Source: Anthopleura xanthogrammica (taxonomy: Eukaryota; Cnidaria; Anthozoa; Actiniaria; Actiniidae). Taken from it: a DNA stretch of 64,000 nt. Positions within the stretch are counted from its first letter, which is position 1; the number at the start of each line of letters is the position of its first letter. Positions 19,630-37,500 of the stretch are shown here, piece by piece. The translations under genes were made by a program, and so were the position numbers. The stretch is from contig OZ025223.1 in NCBI GenBank assembly GCA_964019055.1, positions 2,833,625-2,897,624 on the forward strand, in the 5' to 3' direction. Under the pieces are notes generated by a model, which saw only the letters and a program-made list of their open reading frames with translations, had not been told where the DNA came from and ran no database searches.

Positions 19630-21726
19630 CACAGCTAAGCTGGGGAAGACCGCTGAAAAGAGGAAAGAAAGGAAAGATGAAAAAAGGACGGGACGAAATG
19701 GGAGGAATAGAAAAATAGAGATAGAAAAACCTCCCTTTTCAAGAAAAAAGTATTATAGCTCTGAAAATTTTATTATTATTCAATTATTGCATATTTTAAT
19801 TCCTGATGAGTATTTTATAATTTACCGAACTCAGAGGAAACCAAGATCATTCAGGCTGATCAATTTTTTTTCAAAGAAAAGTTGTATCAAACTTGTATCA
19901 TAGTAACATAAATATTCTTTTCTTTTCTTTTCTTAAAAAAATAGTAAATACACATTCCTACATTTATCGGCACTGATTTGTAGCTAATTTGCACAAGCCC
20001 CACCCCTTCAACTTTGATAGAACTTTGATGGAAATGTCCCAAAGAATGAGAGGACAATGCATCTTCACCAACTTCTTACATCGACTAAGGGGCTGGCCAT
20101 TTATTACCTGTGAAGTGGAGGGGCACCAGCAGAATTGCTGAATTCAAATGTTCACTTTGAGGGGGTCTTTCCAAAAATATCAATTTTCAAGGAGTTAATT
20201 AACATTGAAGTCCTTGATGATGGGATAAAATTTAAATTTGACAGTTAGTTTGCAAGGTGGGGCCAGATTTGCATTCTGGTTTCATTAGAAAAAACTGCAA
20301 CCCCCCCAGGTAATAAAGGACCGGCCCCCTACACTTTTTAGTTGCAGCAAAAACTTAAGTTTGATTGTTTTTCATGTCTTTATTCACTTTTATTTTACAA
20401 GTTTTGATCAATAAACAAAATTAATTACATCTAATCAAGACGACTAACAAACCCATATTATTTTACAAAATTTTAATAAAATCAGTACTACAGACTTCTC
20501 CCACTTTGCTTTCAATTTATGAAATTATTTTAACAATTAGTGTCATTAAAATACATTTTCTCAAACTAAAAATTATTTTTTGAGTAAATGCTTGATGCAG
20601 GACTATTTTTTCCCATTCATATAGAGGCTTTGCACCATCATGTAATGGCAGCCATGACAGGAGGCAGGAACAATTGAATCTGGTCTAATCTGATTTACAT
20701 GAGAAAGTATCTAGTTTTTAAGGAAAAAAAGACTCTATTGTTGTGCCTCCTGTCATGGTTGCTATCACGTGATGGTGGGCCTGTCACTAGGACCTCAAAG
20801 GGGATGGGGGGGGGGGGGGTTCGTTTTTCAGCCAACCTCAGTTATTGCACCATCAAGTTTTTCTCACCAAAATTTACAAATAGTAAAGCTAAGGAGGGGT
20901 GGTTTGATCGAACCACTGAAGCACCCCTAGCAACAGGCATGAATGGTGCAAAGCCTCTATTGACATCAATCAGGTCTAAATCCTTTGCAAAATAGTATTT
21001 TTGTCCTTTAAGTTGTTAATTACAGATATAACTCAAATGTCAGAGTATACTGCCAGTATTTTCAGGCTAAAAATGGCTTTTGATTTCTACAAAATTTGAA
21101 GAAAGAGAAAGAATAGAGACATAGCAACATCTACAAAATGAATATCAGTGCTTTTTTTCTTTTTTCTTGTTCAGTTAAAGCTGTTTTCACATTTCTGTGA
21201 CGTCCTCAACCTGTAAAGCCACTAGATATTAGCCTGCATGTAGACATTATCTATCCCCTCCCCCTCCCCCCTTTGGAGTTTAGATAAAATTTCTACACAC
21301 AGGCTTAGTACTTGACATCACAATCTTTGTATTCCATCAATCAACAAAAAATCAAAACATTTGATGGACAGAAACATAAGAAAATAACATTTCCTGAATT
21401 CACATTATTTAGTGACCACAAAACAATGGCTCCAAGTTGAGACTGGACTTGATAAAAATACAGTAAATGTTTGAACACATAAAGTCCAACCTTGAACCAT
21501 TGTTTCATGGTCAATCAAGCAAATTCACTAAAGTTCTATTTGATTTTTCCAGTATTAAAAGAGTTTTCTGACAACTTTTGAGTAACATGTACTGTATTTG
21601 GATATTTGATATCTATATATAAGCTTCCTCATTGTCTCAGACTAGAAGCCAATGGAAAGTGATGGTACCACAGGTTACCCAGTTATACAAAATCTTCTCC
21701 TATACTTGTGTATTATTACTTGATAT
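19630..21726. other. Intergenic between RBBP4 and SFT2 gene; foldback at 20619-20963
   Basis: No exon is supported. ATAGAGGCTTTGCACCAT (from 20622) and TGACAGGAGGCA pair with TGCCTCCTGTCA and ATGGTGCAAAGCCTCTAT (to about 20960), forming a foldback with a G-run at 20808-20819. AATAAA-type signals for the minus strand near 20370-20390 could end the SFT2 transcript, making 20.4-21.7 kb its 3' untranslated region. Confidence 0.4.
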
Positions 21727-26210
<4,484 letters not shown>

Positions 26211-26830
26211 TTTGTTTGAACTTACAGACGACGACAACACCCAGTGTGCAGTGCGAGCAACAATATTGGGAAGGCGCTACGTCATGGATGTCCCAAATAG
26301 TGTCTCAGGTCAATGTGTTTCATGTTCCAAGTGCACTCAGGTCAATACTTGATTTACTGTTTGACCCGAGTCTGCCATCGAATTTTCATTAGACTTTTTT
26401 AACTATTTACACACATATTTACAGCAATTATATTATACTTTAAGATAATATAATAACACAAATAAAGAAATAATAAATTAAGAAATAAAATTAAGAAAAT
26501 AATAAATTTGTCAATTAATATATTTTGCTGTCTAAAGGCGTCATGACTATTCATGGTTTGCTTGGACCACAAAACTGTCGAATATCAAGCAAAACTTAAA
26601 ATATCTTCTTTTTAGTATTTCTTTATTATTTATAAACCTTCGAGTTTGCTCATTTGTAGTTTGAATTATCAAAGAATTTTTGATAATTTTAGAGATTTAT
26701 AAAAACATAGTCATTCTTACCTTTGGGCTTCCTGTGTTCACACAAGTCCAAGATGGCTTCCTGGGGGGACATCTTGTAAATCATCTCCAACATCTATGAG
26801 GCTATTGATCGTTATTATACAAGGCTAACC

Positions 26831-29515
26831 ATGCAGACCAGAGCTGTAGTTTATAAGGAAAGGGAAAGCGGAACTGGTGGAGATTTCGAACTGAAGGAAA
26901 CGGTAAATACAGAACTGTGTTGATATCCTTTAAGCTGCTAGCCTCACAACCCCAGTAAGCTAACATGATGACAGAAAAAGTATAAATAGCTACGAATACC
27001 TAGAGAATTTCGAAGAGAAAGCAAGGAATCCTGTGTTGAATGTGATCGTCTTGGTTGATGAGTTGTGGTCTCGATTCAGAAAGACTGTTGTTGGTGGTGA
27101 CTGACATTTTGACAACCGGAACGGAAGTCACCTTCAAAGTCTGAAATATGCAATCCTCTTTTTGTTTCTTGCATAATTTAATCCTCTAGATAGCTAACAT
27201 AGTTGCAATAAAGCTGATTCATTTTAATTGTTATTTCTATTATTATTCTGTCCAGTTTGAGTGTCCAGAACAAGACAGCCACAGTGTAGTGGTGAAGGTC
27301 AAAGCCTGTGGGCTGTCAACAGCTAGAATTAAGGTAAGTATAATTGATAAGCAAAGCTGGAAACTACCTCAGTGTGGATGCCTCACTTTGTGGGTAGTGT
27401 TTACAGCGCTTCCCAAACACACACAGGTATTGCCGTAGTGACAAAATAAGGTTATGGTGGACGGTCTCCAATCAAATTAAGCATTGGCAATGTAACATTA
27501 TTGTCGGAAAACACAAAGTTATCAAGGCAGTACATGCATGCCAGGTGGTATGTTGTGGAAATGCCTTGATTGACGTCCACCAAAACCAAGTTTGTTGCAG
27601 ATATAGCAAATTTAGTCTCCATTGCAGCTGCTTCAAAGGTCATCACGCAATACTCTTGCATGACGACCCTAAAAACGGCTGCAAGGGAGACTTGCAGTAT
27701 GGAGCAAATAGTATGATTTTATGTATGTGATTGGAAAGCATGTAATAGACTTTGTTAAGGAGCCTACATGCAAATGTTTACCCATTGCAGACATACCTGG
27801 TTTCATTCCCTTTAGAATAAGGGAGCATTCATAAATATATATGATTGGGAGGGCTATAGGGGTTTGGAGGAGACCAGCTATTTTCTCCGGTAACAATTAG
27901 GGGGGCCATCAAAAAAGGGGTGCAAGATATTTATTGTTACTAAAAGTCTGTAGTTTGGGGAAGGGGCTCAATGAAAAATATGTTATGTTTGAATTGGGTG
28001 GGGGGGGGGGGGCACCCCTAAAATATTATTTCGAAAATATATGTAAAATCTTCATAACTCTCAAACCCCAGAGTTGTATCCATACGTAGTTCACATACAT
28101 ACTTTGGTCAACTTTTAGTTTATGAAGGAGTTTGGATTCTCCCTGGAAAAAGAAAAACCAGTTGGTAGAGAAATATCAGGGATTGTCACTAGTGGTAAGT
28201 CCTATCACATCTTGACGTAATTCATTAGCCATTGTTAACCAATCTTGGGTGCTACCTTCCCCAGTGGGGGGAGGGGATGGGTTGATGTCTCAACGCAGGA
28301 AGTTGTGTAAAGAAGTCAAACAGATCTGACTCTATACTCTTGTATGGTGTATATTTTATGGAAGGGATATTCAACACCAGTCATAATAATTATTATTACA
28401 TATACATAATATAACATGGTTTTCTTTGTTATTCATCGGGTTGTATCCAGAAATTAACCCAATCAATATGTATGTTATGAGGTTTATATCTAGATTTATT
28501 TGAAATATATACAATATAATTTTTCATCTTGTTTTCAGTTGGTTCTTCTGTTACCAGGGTTACAGTGGGTGATGAAGTTACAGGTGAGTTAAAAAATGTA
28601 AGAATTAATTAATGAAGTTATTGAACCTCTTTTACTAGTACATGTATATAATATTATTAATTCTATTGCACATGATATACGGGTACTCATAATTATATAC
28701 TCAACTATTAATGACTAGCAGTTACTAGTTGCGACTGCTTTGGTGTGTTGAATACAACAAATGAATATAAGAAGGAAACTTAAACACCATCATGTTAAAA
28801 AGCTGGTACCTATGTTAGTTCTTCAACGGAATAAATAAAAGTGAACAAAAACTTTTATTTACCCAGATAAAGGACTATGGTCCAAAACATCAATATACTG
28901 TAGTTACAAACTTTTTTATATGGTGTTTAAGTTTCCTTCTAAATATTCATTTGTCATATACTTAAAACTGTTTTCACTGCTATATGTGCTGGTCGAGACA
29001 ACAGTCTCACCAGGGAAATCATGCAATAGGCTACCGTCAATTAAACAAAATTGTTCAGTACCTTTGCATACTCTGATTGACAGCAGTGTATTGCCCGATT
29101 TCCATGTTGGAACTGTTCTCTCGATCAGCACATATTTCATGACTTCATTGTTTCCTATGTCTTTTAGGTCTTGTTCCAGTAAACAGTAGATCTGCAGGCT
29201 GTGCCACATTCTGTGTGCTTTCAGAATTTGATTTGGGTAGGTACCTGTATATGACCAGGAAACTACCGAAGCATGGTTTCCTATTTCTCTCTCATTCCAT
29301 TTTTCATTTCCCATTTTTCATTTCCCATTCAGTTTCCAAGCCTGAAAAGATAGGTCATGTAGATGCAGCGGGATGCATAGGGGATGGTGTCCGTGCTTAT
29401 ACAGCCCTGCACTACCAGGCTAAACTGTGTGGGGGAGAGACAGTACTGATATTTGATGGAGCTTCGGTAAGGCCAATGAGGACCTACTATAATGATAATA
29501 ATAAATACCATAATG

Positions 29516-29546
<31 letters not shown>

Positions 29547-29606
29547 TAAAAAAATAAAAATAAAAAAAATAAAATAATAAAAAACATTTTAAATAAAAAA
29601 ATAAAA

Positions 29607-29659
<53 letters not shown>

Positions 29660-32600
29660 AATAATAATCATTGACTTAATTTAGAAAGGTGACATGTGAC
29701 AGTTAAACCTTAGCACGGATAAACTTGTGGCCTCCTAAAATTGTTTAACATCTCTAAATGAGAGAGGACCACCATTTTAAGTTGTCATCCAAGCCATAGT
29801 GAAAGTCTTAACATTTGCAGATACTAAAGTATGGGTGTGGAAACTTTCGTAATAATGTAACCATTGTGTAATATTTTTAAGTCTTCAGGACTGATTATGA
29901 TGCAACTGGCACAGTCCTGGGGTTCCAAGGTATGAAGTAGTGATAATTAAAGTAAGTTGTAATGTAGTGGCATGGTGTAAAATGGAATGGATGAATGGAT
30001 GGGATAGAATAGGAAAGAATTTCAATCTCCTAAGAATTGGAACCTATAATTGTTTTGTCCTCCAAATTGAGCTGCATTCTGACGTGCTGCAAGGGGTCTA
30101 TAGATAGGATGGATGGATGGGGCTGGTGAATGGATGCATGAGGTAGATGGATGGGATGAATGGTTGCATGGAAAAGGATAAATAGATGGAAGGGATAGAT
30201 TGATGCATGCATAAATTAATAGATGATCTTTTAAAAACTGTCAGTTTTTGTATAATTATCATTCTTGAAGGTTATTGCAACTGCTTCAACAGAGGAGGAA
30301 GTACTGCTGTTAGAGAGTCTACAACCACACCTGAGTAAGTTGATATATTTGCAGAACGTTTGAAGTGGCACAAACAACATTTGACTTTAATTTCTTATGT
30401 CACTCTCTTTATTGTGTTGCAGCAAAAGTAATAGACTTCAGAAAAGCTGAAATATCTCTTGTTGATATTTGTATGGAAGAAACTGGTGGGGTAGGAGTAG
30501 ACTGCATAGTTGATAATGGAGGTATAAAATTGATTTATATCAATGTGAAACTATATCCACTGTAGGTGCCCCTCCCTTGACATTCAAGATACAGATATGT
30601 CCAGGGGCATAGCCAGGATTTTGTCCTGAGGGGAGGGGTCAAAACCCATTTTCAGAACATCGGTAAGTTGTGTGAACTTATTACCTGACAGGCCTGAAGT
30701 GTGGACTTAAGGAAAATAACAGCCAGCCAAAAAAACGAAACCAAAAGAACAGACAACCATCACTGAATAGAACTACCAACAAAATGGGATGGGGGGGGGG
30801 GGAAGCCTGGGGCCCTCCCCCTGCTTATGCCCCTGATGTCCTGTGATACCCTCCCCCTGTTTCCCAAAACCATGCATTTCTTGTATAGACATTACTCTTT
30901 AAATTGCATATTATTTTTTTCGTCTTTGCTATATTTAGTTGCACTGTTTAGTGAAGAATTCACAGAACACCTTATGGAGTCTGAACTGGATAAAGTTATT
31001 GGTCACCGAGTAGGATTACCATCAAAACATGACGTCATATCATGCCTCGGTGTGGGTGGAAGATGGGTTACCTCACAACCAGACTTACAGGTATATGCAT
31101 AAGTGTATACATGTATATATCCCCCCTGCCATGGTTATAAAAATGTTCTCTTCTCAGTTACAATGATTTGAATAATGTGTATTGTGTCAACCCAGAAGAA
31201 TCAGTGGGCAAAGAATTGTTCAAAAATATCATGGTGGGTTCGTTGTACTTCCTTAGTGGACAACCATATACATTTCATCTTCATGTTTCTTTGATAGTGC
31301 TTTAGTTGCCTAATTTTAACAGGTTAGCTGGCATTATCTTTCTCAAAATGCTGTAATATTAATGAAAGCCAACTCTTTTTCAATTTAGCTTGACCCACCA
31401 GATTCAAAATTGCTGTTTGCCAAAGGAGCTTCTCTTTCTTTTCTGTTTGAAGATGTCTGGACACTCTCTAGAGGTACTTACTGTTATAGATTCGAATTCC
31501 ATAGGATATTCCTGGGAGGGGGGGGGGGGGGAGTCCTGGGGGCTCCCAGGCAAAAGTATTGGGGATGCTTGTATCTTTTAGGGGTTACAATCCCAGTATT
31601 ACTTTCATTGGTATCTTTTAGTGTTCTGAACGAGAAAATCCATCAACTACTTACCCTATTGAATATAGATTTTACCCCAGAGTCCCCCCCCCCTTCCTGG
31701 GAAGAAAACTATTGCCTCTAAAGTTAACGATATTCCATTTGCTAACTTGAACTTTCCTTCATTTTTAACAATAGGGCAACAAGGGAGATATCTTCATATC
31801 CTTTATTTACTGTCTTTGAGGCAAGCCTGAGGGTTGAACACAGAAAGAAAGAAAGAAAGAAAAAAGAGGGAGAGAGTAAATGAAACATTAATTTTTTTTT
31901 ACAACTATCACTCCCAGTACGAGGCTCTTCCATACAACACTCAACTCACATGTTGATTTTTAGAAAAGAAGAGAAAAGTGAAAAAGAGAGGGGATAGAAA
32001 AGGAACAAAAAGCCCTCAAAACTACTTGAAACAATATCAAGGAATGAGAGGGTATATTGTGTAGGTCCAGGAAATATCTGTACCTTTTGCCCTGTGGAGG
32101 GGATTGGAATCTGCAACAGGTGGGGAAGGTTTGAGGAAGGTATATTGCATTGTGTGGTGTAGGAGAATCTCAATCTCAAACTCCCAATAGTCCCCTTCAC
32201 AGTTCCCTGCGCCATCTTGAAAGATAGTCGGGCCTTTGCAAGGAAGCGAGACGAACGGTGAGCTTGTAATGATAGAGACCTTTTTTTAACACCTTGGACA
32301 ATTGTTTTCATGTCTCTATCACTGCAAGCTCAATGTTCATCTCGCTTCAATGCAAAGGCATGACTACCTTTCAAGATGGTGCAGGGAACTGTGAAGGGGA
32401 CTATTCCAATTTCCAAACCGTTGACATTTCTGACCACTATTCACCTCTTAATTTCAATCAAATGGCCTGCGGTCTCTATATCAATTATTTCTCTGTCATT
32501 TCATTACATTTCCTCTCATCTACATTACTTAATCCTTAATTCTTTCCCAAACATACTCAATGATGTGATGGATAAAATGATTAACTCACTTGTAAGGTAA

Positions 32601-33067
32601 GGGACCAAGACTGTGTGAGCAGGCTTTACATGCCTACCACTAGATTCAAGCCCTGTTTGCATGCAGCTGCATGGTAAAAGTAAAGAATACAACCCCCAAA
32701 TTGATGTCTGTAGGTTGTTGGCTAACAGCACACTGTTAACCTACTGACAACCTGCTGTTACCCTACCAATATCTGCCTGAAAACCACTGACATCCTAACG
32801 TCGCTTAAACTACAGTACACTACCAATACTGTTCCTCCCCCATCATTGTGAGAGCCTGTTCACAGGCTAATACACCACTGACACTGATTTGGGGGTTGTA
32901 TTGTTTGCTATCATACCCACACTTTGATAGAGTAAAGATTTATTTAATTTTTTGACCTTTTTTCTTTCAGACCAGTCATACATCACACAGTATCATTAGA
33001 TGATGCAACAAAAACCTTGAGGAAATTAAAAGATAATAAAGTGGGGAAAATCGTAGTGACAATATAA
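26831..33067 (+). CDS. CRYZL1: Quinone oxidoreductase-like protein 1 (zeta-crystallin-like 1), 14 exons
   Basis: Exons: 26831-26902, 27256-27333, 28119-28194, 28539-28583, 29168-29236, 29333-29466, 29882-29929, 30271-30334, 30423-30521, 30939-31090, 31389-31473, 31775-31795, 32557-32596, 32971-33067. Phases agree and give 359 residues (human about 349). Landmarks: VGREISGIV, DGVRAYTALHY, VLIFDGAS, CMEETGGVGVDCIVD, HDVISCLGVGGRWVT, VWTLSRGQQGRYL, NDVMDKMINSLVRP and GKIVVTI. It is an MDR-superfamily reductase fold with a nucleotide-binding half; its substrate is unclear in any species. All introns are GT-AG except the one after the 21-base exon 12. That intron starts ATATCCTTT and has a TCCTTAAT branch motif near its end, the signature of a U12 intron. 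The exon 13 start is uncertain: 32557 uses a TAC border; 32551 would keep two more residues and match the human length exactly. Confidence 0.93.
27401..27745. mobile_element. MITE with TTACAG.GCTTTCC ends, copy 1 (CRYZL1 intron)
   Basis: Starts TTACAGCGCTTCCCAAACAC and ends TGATTGGAAAGCATGTAA, with a long inner palindrome around CAAGGCA...TGTTGTGGAAATGCCTTG. A second copy is at 57411-57625 in the OSCP intron. Confidence 0.7.
28761..28950. mobile_element. Foldback element in CRYZL1 intron
   Basis: ATGAATATAAGAAGGAAACT...TAAACACCAT pairs with ATGGTGTTTA...AGTTTCCTTCTAAATATTCA. Confidence 0.7.
29505..29660. repeat. AAT/A-rich microsatellite
   Basis: Two (AAT)n runs separated by A-rich text, directly after a CRYZL1 exon. 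Confidence 0.95.
29985..30215. repeat. GGAT simple repeats around a MITE family A half-copy
   Basis: Degenerate (ATGGATGG)n flanks a family A end (30022-30100: AATTGTTTTGTCCTCCAAAT...AAGGGGTCTATAG). Confidence 0.7.
30602..30835. mobile_element. hAT-like MITE, ends CAGGGGCATAGCCAGGAT / CTTATGCCCCTG
   Basis: Inverted ends begin CAGGGG, and the 5-base direct repeat ATGTC flanks it. A second copy is at 51652-51819. Internal GGGGAGGGG...CCTCCCC arms. Confidence 0.65.
31796..32556 (+). other. Probable U12-type (AT-AC) intron of CRYZL1
   Basis: The 5' border ATATCCTTT is a 9/9 match to the minor-spliceosome donor. Near the 3' end, ATCCTTAAT (32532-32540) matches the branch consensus TTCCTTRAY at 8 of 9 positions. 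No AG occurs between about 32395 and 32560, so no ordinary acceptor is available. The intron holds a foldback (about 32190-32410; GTTCCCTGCGCCATCTTGAA...TTCAAGATGGTGCAGGGAAC). Confidence 0.7.
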
Positions 33068-33133
33068 AATAATGAATTCCAATAATTTTTCTAACGTCAA
33101 TGAAAATTCAGTTGCATTGGGCATTGTTGCATC

Positions 33134-33139
33134 AATAAA
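33134..33139 (+). terminator. Polyadenylation signal of CRYZL1
   Basis: AATAAA 67 bases after the stop codon. Confidence 0.7.
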
Positions 33140-33183
33140 GAAATCTTTACAGCTTAATAGATTATGTACATCTTTGCTTGGCC

Positions 33184-33537
33184 TTAAAGGGGCACTTGGA
33201 TGAAAACGCCCCCATTTTCGAAAGTCCGAATAATTCAAATATTTGAGAATAATATTACTCAATTATGATCAGGAAAACCAGTTTTGCAAAAATCTTAGCC
33301 TGGGAGCCACTTGCAGTTGAGACATTTTGGTTTAAAAACGAAAAGAACAATAGGGTTGAGTAAATGACGTCATTTACTCACAATTTAGATGCTGAAAAAA
33401 ATGAACAATTTTTACCCACCACTTTTAACTGTGAAGAAAATATGTTGCTTGGATACTATTAGAGCCATATAAATAAGTTTAACCAAGTTTTAAGTCATTT
33501 CCAATTTTCATCGATTTTCGTCCAAGTGCCACTTTAA
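33184..33537. mobile_element. MITE family B copy 2 (TTAA-flanked)
   Basis: TTAAAGGGGCACTTGGATGA to TCCAAGTGCCACTTTAA, closely matching the nested copy at 2298-2651 over its whole length. Confidence 0.8.
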
Positions 33538-34533
33538 TAGAGTACTGAAGTGATGACATCACAAAATTAATTATCTTTTATAAAACTCATGAATAATTAA
33601 TGAGGAAAACACAATAGAAATCATTGTCCATGGAGGAGGTTGTATATCTGATACAAAATCGTCCTGATTTGCATAAACTTTAACTCCAATTTTCTCAGCC
33701 AAATTCAATCTTATCTTTAAAATTTTAGTAGAACATGAATGTATACACCCAGACGTTTCATAAGGAATATACGATATTCGTGTCCGTGTCGTATCAGATA
33801 TACAATCCCTCGCCTTCGACTCGTGGTTGTATATCTGATACAACACGGCCACTCATATCGTATATATATATTACTTATGACTTTGAGGTTTTGGTGATAT
33901 TATTGTATCAGAAACTGAAATTAAAAATATGATATACTGTGGAATTTAAGTCCGAGCAATTGAGCAAAAAAACAGCTGAGATATAGGTAATTTAATGCAA
34001 AAATATCCCCATACCTTTTCTCTTATTTGGTGCTGGATCGAATATTTCTACAGCTTGTGTTGCATCTGGTTGTTTCGCCTGCAGGTCAGTTCACCTGCAA
34101 GCCAGTTTTCCTGCAGTCAATTTACCCAAAGTAGTCAATTCATTTCACCCTATGAGTGGGTTCCTATGAGTGTAATAAAGTAATTTGTCACAGTTACACC
34201 CATGGTATTCTGTGTTGAATTGACTGCATGTGAAACAACTTGAAGGCAAAATGGCTGTAATTTCTCGCAATACCCTTAAAGTTGGCAAAAATGTAGGCAA
34301 TGTTGAAATGTCTTCAAATATATGAAGGTTTCAAAGCTGAATTGCAAAATTTGGAATTTGATGTTGTTACACTTAAGTAGTCTGTTTGATTCAAGGTCAA
34401 AGAATCAACACAACATTTTCATTAAATTTTAAAGAGTGCAGTAAATATTTTCATTTGAACATTGTGATTTTTTAAAAAGTCTTTTAGTTTCATCTATCAG
34501 GTGGTGGATGTTATTTTTCTTAAATTAGATCAC
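33538..34533. other. Intergenic 3' ends of CRYZL1 and the NLR gene, no further gene seen
   Basis: Contains repeated GTTGTATATCTGATACAA words in direct and inverted positions (33639-33660, 33790-33845), suggesting another small element, and TTTTCCTGCAGTCAATTTAC-type repeats near 34075-34150. Both flanking genes end here (convergent). Confidence 0.45.
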
Positions 34534-37500
34534 CTATAAGCTAAATAACTTCAAATTGACATCAGGTTTTACTTGTTTTAGTAGACAATATGTCATGTGA
34601 AGCTCAGGGTCAAATGTTGTTGCATTGTTAATTAAGACTAATTCTTTCAGCTTGCAATTGTTGTCCATTAATGCTAAACAAAGACTGTGTACTCCTTGGT
34701 TAGTGATGTTGTTGAAGCGCAAGTCTAGTGTCAACAGTTTGCAGTTTTCATGTGTGATTGTCTCACAAAAAGTTTGAGCTCCTATGTCAGAAGCATCATT
34801 ATGACCAAGGTATAAAGCTGTAATTTTGCATTCCTTGTCTATCAGTGATTGACAAATGTAACTCATTCCTGTGTCATTTATCTTATTGCCCCCCAGCCTC
34901 AGTTCAGTTAGATTTGTTGTAGGCAATGCTTTACTTATCCTCTTGATACAACTGTTGTTAAGTTTACATTCACTTAGCCGCAACTTGGTTGCTGGAGAAT
35001 ATTTGTTGCTCAGAGAGTTACAGAGTTGCTGAACACCAGAGATTTTAAAAGGAATTGTTGCGATACAGAGTTCCATGGTTGGGAATGATAAAGCTCTCTC
35101 AAGATGATCTTCATTAATTAAACTAAAGATGTCCAATAAAGATGAGATGACAGAACAATAACTGTTAGATACTCTGCTGAATGATATCATCCAAGGTGAT
35201 GCTCCTCTAAAGCCTTTACCAGTAATACAGAATTCTTGGAACTGATCCAATGCAACACGTTTAGTGAAGTGAATGTCTTTATATTGTTGAAGAAATCGTA
35301 AAGACATTTTTAAATTGTAGATGTTCATGAAATGTTGCGGTTTGAAAGATATCAAAAGCTTTTCCATCAACTTTTCAGTGGTTTCATCTCTTTTTCTTGA
35401 CCAAAGCTGAACCATGAAATAATAAACCATAGCAGTTACTTCTTCTGTTTTTGGAATTTTCCCTTGGTTTACAAAACAAACAGCAGCCATATACTCTTGT
35501 ACTGTTAAATGAGTAAAAGAATATTCAAGAGTTATTCCAGCAAATGGAGATTTACGAAAGCCTGGACCACAATGAATAATGCCACTACCTTGAAGGGTTT
35601 CTACTTCTTGTTTATTTAGACCAAAACTTCTCAAGTCATCTTCATCAAAAATATATTTGCCCTTCTTCATAAGAAGAGCTGCCAGCTCTGATAACTTGCT
35701 GAGTGTGTCTTCAACAACTGGTGGGACTGTGAGATGCTGAGGAATTGGATCCTTTCTGTACTGTGACATTGAATGATGCTTGACTTCGAAGATTTTAATA
35801 ACTTCAGAATAAAGATCAGCAGTGGTGACTGGTAGATTCTCAACAGTTTTGGAGTTAGTGATGTACCATTCCATACAGTAGCACAACAAAAAACACAGCA
35901 TTGGAACATTAGCTAACCTTCCCAGACTTGCATTCTTTCTCAAGTGATCACAAACCACATTTTTCATTTTTTCATCTGCTTTGAAGTATTTTTTAACATA
36001 TTCTGTAACTTGACGCATGGAAAATCCTTTAATTTCAACAAGCTGGTCAAAGTTTACCTTCCCCTTCTCTAGATCCTCTGATTTGTGTGGTCTGGAAGTT
36101 ATCAAAAGAACACAGCCTTCTAAAATCTTTTTTTGCAAAAGTTTAGCAATCATAGTATGCATGGGCATTTTTGTGCAAGGGTCATTTGGATATGTTTCCT
36201 CACAGTCCTCATCAAGATGTGAATACTCATCATAGCCATCAATGATGACCAGCAAATTTTCCTTATTCCTTAGAATCAGTTCAAACATTTTTTCGTCAAT
36301 AATAGATCCTTCATCTAACACGCAGGAAAGATTAAAAATATCTCTCAAATCAAATTCTTGTTGTTTTAGTGGGTTTAACTGCCGGAATGTCAAAAGGTAA
36401 GCAAAGTAAAATTCAGGCTTTTTTTGTTCTCCTAAAGGCTGAAACAAGTGCCCACTGGCCCAATCTCTCATAAGCTTCTGGCAAAGTAATGTTTTTCCAA
36501 TTCCAGGTTTTCCAATAACAAGAACTGATTTTGGTTTGCCTCTGACATTGTTTTCTTTCTCAGAGTAAACAAACATTTCTGCACAGCTTTTTAATACAGT
36601 ATCATCATCAGCTGTGTCTTCATCAGTTTCTTCATCTGTTTCGAATTCTTCATCAGCTTCTTTATTTCTCTCTTCGTCTGTTTCTTCATCATATTCCCAA
36701 TATTCTGAATATTCATCATCCATTACAAATTCTGGATACGTATTTTCCTCAACAACTCTGTAAACAAAGACCTGCCATAAACTTTCTCGGCCATGTCGTA
36801 TGGTCAAGTTTGTAAATATGTCATCCGTCCGAATCACTTGATCTTTCCTTAGGTGCGAGGCCATTAGCTTAGGCTGGAAATCTGTCTGCTTGGTGATAGA
36901 CAATCTCAATCTTTTTGAGTAATCTTAAAAAAAGAATTTTTGTTAAGATGTTAATTGTTAAAATAATAAAGAATTGGTTTTTGATAAGAGAACACAAGGG
37001 TGGATCCAGGAATTTTTTGAGAGGGGGCGGTCCAAACATTGAGAGAGGGGTCCAAATGTATACTTCATATAAAATGTCACCGCCTTCAAACCTATGGCAA
37101 ATTAAAACAAGCAATGAAACCTTAGGTATGACAGGGGGTCTGGACCCCCCTGACCCTCCCCCTGGATCCGCCCTTGGTGCACCCAATGTATATGTAAAAA
37201 AGTAACATTTTACCATTGAGTGTTACAGTGCTATGCATTGTACAGTGAACACTTCCACAAGTTTTTTATTTATTTTTGACAATTTTTCGACAACATCTTT
37301 TTGACAACTTTTAATTGTGTTCATTACCACTTACCAATTAGGCATCGGCACTTCACTTTGATGTCTCAATATCGTAACATCGATGTACCAACCTGGCTAC
37401 AAAGTCCTTTGTAGCTAGTAAATTCACCTCCAAGTAACAACAGAATGACAATAGAAGACAGTACAATACATACAATATAGAACAATACACTACAATACAA

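Noticed and set aside
29215..29577. 120-codon ORF ending in Asn/Lys repeats
   Set aside because: It is the CRYZL1 exon 29333-29466 read through into the neighbouring introns and an AAT repeat.
32376..32600. Continuous 74-codon ORF joining the intron foldback to the CRYZL1 exon
   Set aside because: Only the last 13 or so codons match CRYZL1; the upstream part is inverted-repeat DNA. An exonised insertion is possible, but the U12 intron explains the borders better.
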